Shown: positions 18,795 to 22,201 of the stretch, piece by piece
Numbering within the stretch: position 1 is the stretch's first letter
Layout of the letters: every line of letters starts with the position of its first letter
Assembly (NCBI GenBank): GCA_003550305.1
Contig: QKYT01000929.1
Location: 5,403-27,603 of the forward strand
Source of the DNA: Glomus cerebriforme
Taxonomy: Eukaryota; Glomeromycota; Glomeromycetes; Glomerales; Glomeraceae
Direction of reading: 5' to 3'
DNA: 22,201 nucleotides
Program-made: the position numbers and the translations under genes
Notes under the pieces: model-generated
The model's input: the letters and a program-made list of their open reading frames with translations, nothing else
Told to the model about the DNA's origin: nothing
The model's database searches: none

Positions 18795-20435
18795 ATGAGC
18801 TCGGTTCACTCAAATAAAAGTTCCAACAAAACACTGAGAAGAGTCACCAGAAGTCAAAGTTTAACCCACAACACAGAAAACCTGAATAAAATAAATACAA
18901 ATTTAGACAACGAAAAAAATATTATTTCAGACACATATGGTCCTTCGCCAAGCAATGATACTAATACCCAAAACCTTTATGAAATTAAAAATAAAATAGA
19001 AAACACACCAGTCATTACCACGACAATAGAAACTTCAGATAGAGACATAATTATGGGCAATACTATAGAGGAAAATAACTCTACCCAAAACTCCCCCTCC
19101 TCTTTTTCGCTACCAGCTGTTACTACGCCTCATCAAAATCTAGCACATTCCATTCACGCTTCAGAAAAGGGAAAACACCCCTTACATAGCTCAAACACCA
19201 ATCAAAACACTCGTAACACATTTAACACGATTTTCACACCGCCCCATAGTGACGATCATCACATAATATCCAATACTACACCAATCAATGGTGATTTCAA
19301 TGACACCATCAACCTAACTTCTATATCTGACACAGAAAATCTCACCATCAATGATTACACAGATTTATATCTGTTCTTTGCATTACTCAATGACCTTCCG
19401 TACAACAACCTTCACGATATCAAAACAGAAATTTTACGCCATTTCCTCGACAACCCATCCTTTAGAGGATTTATGGGAATACAAAGTTATTATGGAGTTA
19501 AAATTCTAAAAATAGCATTTTATGATGAAGTTGAATACAACAGCATTCACAACATCTATATTAGTAAATTTAACACCCGCTTTTATAATTACGAACCCCA
19601 TTATATAGAACAAATTATAACACCAATTTTGGAATCCAAATACAACAATACGATCAAAATAGTAGACATCCCTAAACATATAGATAATTCGATCATCCTA
19701 GAATCAATATCAAAGGAAATAGGCCCAATTGTCAATTTCTTCGAACCCAAAAATCATGGTAACCGACACAACCTCCAGTCACAACATCCCGTACAATCCA
19801 AGAAATCAAGACCTTCATTCTTTAAACAATTAAAGGTTGAATTTGAAAACTCTTCATCAATTCAAAAAATTATCAAAGAGGAGATTTGGTCCATAACAAT
19901 AGGCGACTTTGCCATCAGGATCCTACCAAATGAAATTAAAAGCGTCAGATACATAGAACGTTCGACGTATCAATACAAATTAACTGGCTCACCCATGAAT
20001 AGCATCCTAAAATCCCTAGAACCGCTCCTAAAGAAAATCCACACCAAAACCTGCACTTTCATTCCCACTGATAAAAGATGCGTTACTAAATCGGCTTACG
20101 TCTACATCACACAAAAAGACTTCATTAGTAAAAATAAAACAATCAATATCAACAACCACAACATCTATATTATGAACCCTAAACTAAAACATTGCACCGT
20201 ATGCAGATCACCATCACATGATTTCAAATCATGCTCCACCAACTTGAATCCACTCACTGCCGACCAATCTAATAATAATAAAAATAATAACAGACTAACG
20301 CTAACACAGTTTAACAATAAATTCAAAGCTCTTATTCAAACTCCACATAACATACCTAAATCACCAAACAACAAACAGCCCATTAACAATGAACGAACTA
20401 ATAGAAACAATAACCCAAAAAATCCTACAAACTGA
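18795..20435 (+). CDS. LINE ORF1 protein (546 aa to a premature stop)
   Basis: The N-terminal 190 residues are low complexity and rich in N, S and T. Residues about 286-378 have an RRM-like alternation (KIVDIPKHI, PIVNFFEP, LKVEFEN, FAIRILP), and about 405-460 may be a second such fold. A zinc knuckle CX2CX4HX4C is at C467, C470, H475 and C480. This matches ORF1 nucleic-acid-binding proteins of LINEs, which coat the element RNA. The start ATG at 18795 is the first one in frame. The TGA at 20433 is probably premature: the same frame stays open from 20436 to 20840. A single CGA-to-TGA or TGG-to-TGA change would explain it. Confidence 0.8.
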   Translation: MSSVHSNKSSNKTLRRVTRSQSLTHNTENLNKINTNLDNEKNIISDTYGPSPSNDTNTQNLYEIKNKIENTPVITTTIETSDRDIIMGNTIEENNSTQNSPSSFSLPAVTTPHQNLAHSIHASEKGKHPLHSSNTNQNTRNTFNTIFTPPHSDDHHIISNTTPINGDFNDTINLTSISDTENLTINDYTDLYLFFALLNDLPYNNLHDIKTEILRHFLDNPSFRGFMGIQSYYGVKILKIAFYDEVEYNSIHNIYISKFNTRFYNYEPHYIEQIITPILESKYNNTIKIVDIPKHIDNSIILESISKEIGPIVNFFEPKNHGNRHNLQSQHPVQSKKSRPSFFKQLKVEFENSSSIQKIIKEEIWSITIGDFAIRILPNEIKSVRYIERSTYQYKLTGSPMNSILKSLEPLLKKIHTKTCTFIPTDKRCVTKSAYVYITQKDFISKNKTININNHNIYIMNPKLKHCTVCRSPSHDFKSCSTNLNPLTADQSNNNKNNNRLTLTQFNNKFKALIQTPHNIPKSPNNKQPINNERTNRNNNPKNPTN

Positions 20436-21046
20436 CAAACACAAGATAATAACCTACTTCAACAACTATTGAAAGAAAATGCAGAATTAAAATCCCTCCT
20501 CCAACAATCAATTCAGAAAATCAACACCCTTGAATTGATTCAAAAAGATGTTAACGAAATCAAGAAAAATGTCCTTGACAACAAAGAAAAAATCATTCAA
20601 ACAAATACCAAAGTAGACATCATCATTACAAGAACTGAAGAACTCAATCAAAATGTTCTTGCAATTCAACCCACGAACCAAAATACATATACACACAGAA
20701 GGAAAAAAGAAAAATTACTAACTTCAACTATTAACGATCCATCTAACAAATACACTTTCAATCCTCAGATAGATACATTTTCTAACATAGGTAGTCTGAA
20801 AACCATAAGCTCTATCCTGGATAACAACCTCAACAACCCCTGACCGCTAATAAATACTCAATCCCTATTAACCCCCCGAAACATCTAATCAACAAAACGG
20901 AATCAGAATATATGGAAAGCATGAACTACGAAGAATCTTCATCCCCATCAGATAACGCTCAAAATACATACGACCAATCCAACAACTTCGGTGAACAATC
21001 CACATCTCAATGGAACTTTAACCCACTCAGAAAATGGAAATATTAA
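20436..21046 (+). pseudogene. Detached C-terminal part of LINE ORF1 (coiled coil, then frameshift)
   Basis: Directly after the TGA, the ORF1 frame continues for 135 codons. A heptad-like stretch (NNLLQQLLKENAELKSLLQ, then INTLELIQKDVNEIKK) looks like a coiled coil for ORF1 multimerisation. It stops at TGA 20841. A frame one base earlier continues without a break from about 20837 to TAA at 21044, with the same N/S/Q-rich composition (KYSIPINPPKHLINK, then NPLRKWKY). So a one-base indel near 20835 likely broke the original end. This reading is inferred from composition and continuity. Confidence 0.6.
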
Positions 21047-21211
21047 ATTACTTCAACGCAACACTAACACACTTTATACAACTAACAAATTTTTTACAAA
21101 TAATTTTACAAATATATATTCTACAAAAATACTAACAAAACTTAAATTCACCAATATATATTAACAAACTTCAATTAACAATTTTATTTTAAACACAATA
21201 ACATACTAAAC

Positions 21212-21481
21212 ATGAATATTACTAACACTTCAAATTTAGACAAACTAACAACTATTAACAAAATTAATAACATTTTTTCTTCCTCCATAGATGAATTCAT
21301 CAAAATAGGAGTTATAAACATCCAAGGAGGCTTCGAATCAAAAAAATATGGTATAATAGACTTCTTTTTAAAAGAAAATTTTTTGATACTAGGACTAGTA
21401 GAAACCAGTGTTACGTCTAATCGTATTCTTGATTCCTTTATCTTTAACTTTTCTTCTTTATGTTCAAAAATGAAAAATTAA
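21212..21481 (+). pseudogene. Truncated LINE ORF2: start of APE-type endonuclease
   Basis: After a short leader, the frame reads IKIGVINIQGG (the beta strand with the metal-site Asn in NIQG). Then comes IIDFFLKEN, and LILGLVETS, whose Glu corresponds to the catalytic Glu motif of exonuclease-endonuclease-phosphatase folds. The similarity fades after about 21425 and the frame ends at TAA 21479. The Asp, Asn and His motifs of the rest of the domain, and the whole reverse transcriptase, are missing. It cannot make an active enzyme. It lies 165 bp after the presumed original end of ORF1. Confidence 0.7.
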
Positions 21482-21860
21482 TTAAGTTTATTACAATAGA
21501 GGTAACAATATTTTATGTTTGTTAAGTACAGTTCGCTCTTTAGTTGATAAACNGTATAGGAATTTTTAGAGTAAAAGTTATTTTATTATTTTATTTCAGT
21601 TACAAGAACTGAGGAGAACTTAATAAAATTCTCAGGATATTTATACAAAAATAAAATATAATAAAAAGATATTAACTATCTTAAATATAATAAATATAAT
21701 AAAGATCTTTACTATCCTAACTATCTTAACTATCACTAAGATCATTAATATCACTACTATCATTAAGATCACTGTGATCATGCAAATCACGATCATAGAG
21801 TGGCACAGTATGGCACAGTAAATCGGCGCAGTAATATTTCATATTAACAACTTCCTCCTC
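21482..21860. repeat. Repeat-rich junction DNA
   Basis: No gene is seen. It contains AATATAATAA runs (21650-21710), repeated AACTATCTTAA and ATCATTAA(G/T)ATC-like blocks (21715-21770), and a GATCAC-T-GTGATC palindrome (21767-21779). A perfect TGGCACAGTA doublet (21801-21820) is followed by GGCGCAGTA. Single unknown bases occur at 21553, 21879 and 21888, so quality is lower here. Confidence 0.5.
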
Positions 21861-22199
21861 CTATAACCGAGCTCCTGCNATGGTCATNGCTTCTTCAAGT
21901 AAGGCCTGGTATTGTTTTGTTCCAATTCTTGAGATCATGGTTAAAGTCGTATTTCGTGATCAATTAATTTGTTCTGTTTCCAAGAATTCAAATATGTAGT
22001 AAGTACGAATTACTACTTTTTGATAATATAGTGTCATTAATTTCATACAGAGGGCTCTTTCCGTTAAGGTTGAAGTTTTAGTTTCTATAACTTCTCCTAT
22101 ATATCAAGCATTCAGGAGGGTTTCTATTCGATTTCTTCTACTGACAGCTCTTCTTAATTGTCGAAGAAGAGAGTTTATTTGTTGACTAGGCGTATCATC
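21861..22199 (-). pseudogene. C-terminal end of an unidentified ORF, two in-frame TGA codons, runs off window
   Basis: On the minus strand one frame gives 112 codons before TAG at 21861. Protein-like pieces are DDTPSQQINSLLRQLRRAVS, RRNRIETLLNA, then TGA, YIGEVIETKTSTLTERALC, MKLMTLYYQKVVIRTYYIFE and FLETEQIN. A second TGA follows, then SRNTTLTMISRIGTKQYQAL and LEEAM. Both interruptions are TGA, as C-to-T or G-to-A decay of CGA or TGG would give. I do not recognise the family. The basic QLRRAVSRRNR stretch and the setting among repeats suggest a transposable-element gene. The 5' part lies beyond the window. Confidence 0.5.
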
Positions 22200-22201
22200 T
22201 T

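Larger units (their letters stand above)
18716..21480 (+). mobile_element. LINE (non-LTR) retrotransposon, damaged and missing its RT region
   Basis: The element holds an ORF1 with RRM-like and zinc-knuckle parts (18795-21046 with two lesions), then the first part of an APE-type endonuclease ORF2 (21212-21481). The plus strand is markedly C-rich and G-poor compared with the neighbouring BTB genes, a foreign composition. The 5' end is approximate and lies close behind BTB gene 4 in the same orientation. Reverse transcriptase, the RNase H/C-terminal region and the 3' tail are absent. Losing the 3' half while keeping the 5' end is opposite to normal LINE 5' truncation. It suggests deletion, later insertion or an assembly join near 21440-21480. 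Confidence 0.75.

Noticed and set aside
18587..18817. 76-codon plus-strand open frame
   Set aside because: It overlaps the end of BTB gene 4 and the LINE ORF1 start in another frame, with no recognisable protein features.
20508..20696. 62-codon minus-strand open frame
   Set aside because: It is antisense to the coiled-coil part of LINE ORF1.
1..22201. CRISPR array, bacterial operon or prophage-like system
   Set aside because: There are no regularly spaced identical repeats, and genes have spliceosomal introns and eukaryotic domains.

Overview
This is AT-rich eukaryotic DNA. It has phase-2 introns, a nuclear-type tRNA, a LINE retrotransposon and small DNA-transposon derivatives. The gene content is a local BTB-BACK-TLDc cluster, a short HMG-box protein and dense decayed repeats. 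This suggests a fungus with large BTB/TLDc and MATA-HMG families, most likely an arbuscular mycorrhizal fungus (Glomeromycotina, Rhizophagus-like). That assignment is inference from content; no database was searched.

Layout. 1-1952: gene-poor, with a tRNA-Met(CAT) on the minus strand (993-1065) and a three-copy 21-bp repeat. 1953-5792: two intact two-exon BTB-BACK-TLDc genes in tandem. 6234-7402: a decayed third copy. 7860-8687 (minus): HMG-box protein with four tandem C-terminal repeats. 9786-9953: a complete 152-bp hAT-type MITE with an 8-bp target duplication. 9979-10739: a mariner-like inverted-repeat element holding a 240-base assembly gap. 11276-11561: a broken coding relic. 12030-12950 (minus): an old BTB relic interrupted by a foldback element. 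13441-13895: another BTB-BACK relic. 14295-15940 and 16994-18615: two further intact BTB-BACK-TLDc genes. 18716-21480: a LINE with a damaged ORF1 and only the beginning of the endonuclease ORF2. 21861-22199 (minus): the end of an unidentified decayed ORF running off the window.

The four intact genes share architecture and one intron at exactly the same place: phase 2, inside the BTB domain, just before the Y/F-[LI]-Y-x-G motif. Two relics keep traces of this intron. The family therefore grew by DNA-level duplication, followed by birth-and-death decay. BTB domains usually dimerise and recruit Cullin-3, BACK domains extend that scaffold, and TLDc domains are linked to oxidative-stress resistance and V-ATPase regulation. 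The cluster may encode substrate adaptors, but nothing in the DNA proves the partner. No operon-like or CRISPR-like system is present. The most notable points are the BTB family dynamics, a tRNA-Met with C33, repeat growth in the HMG protein, and several well-delimited non-autonomous transposons.
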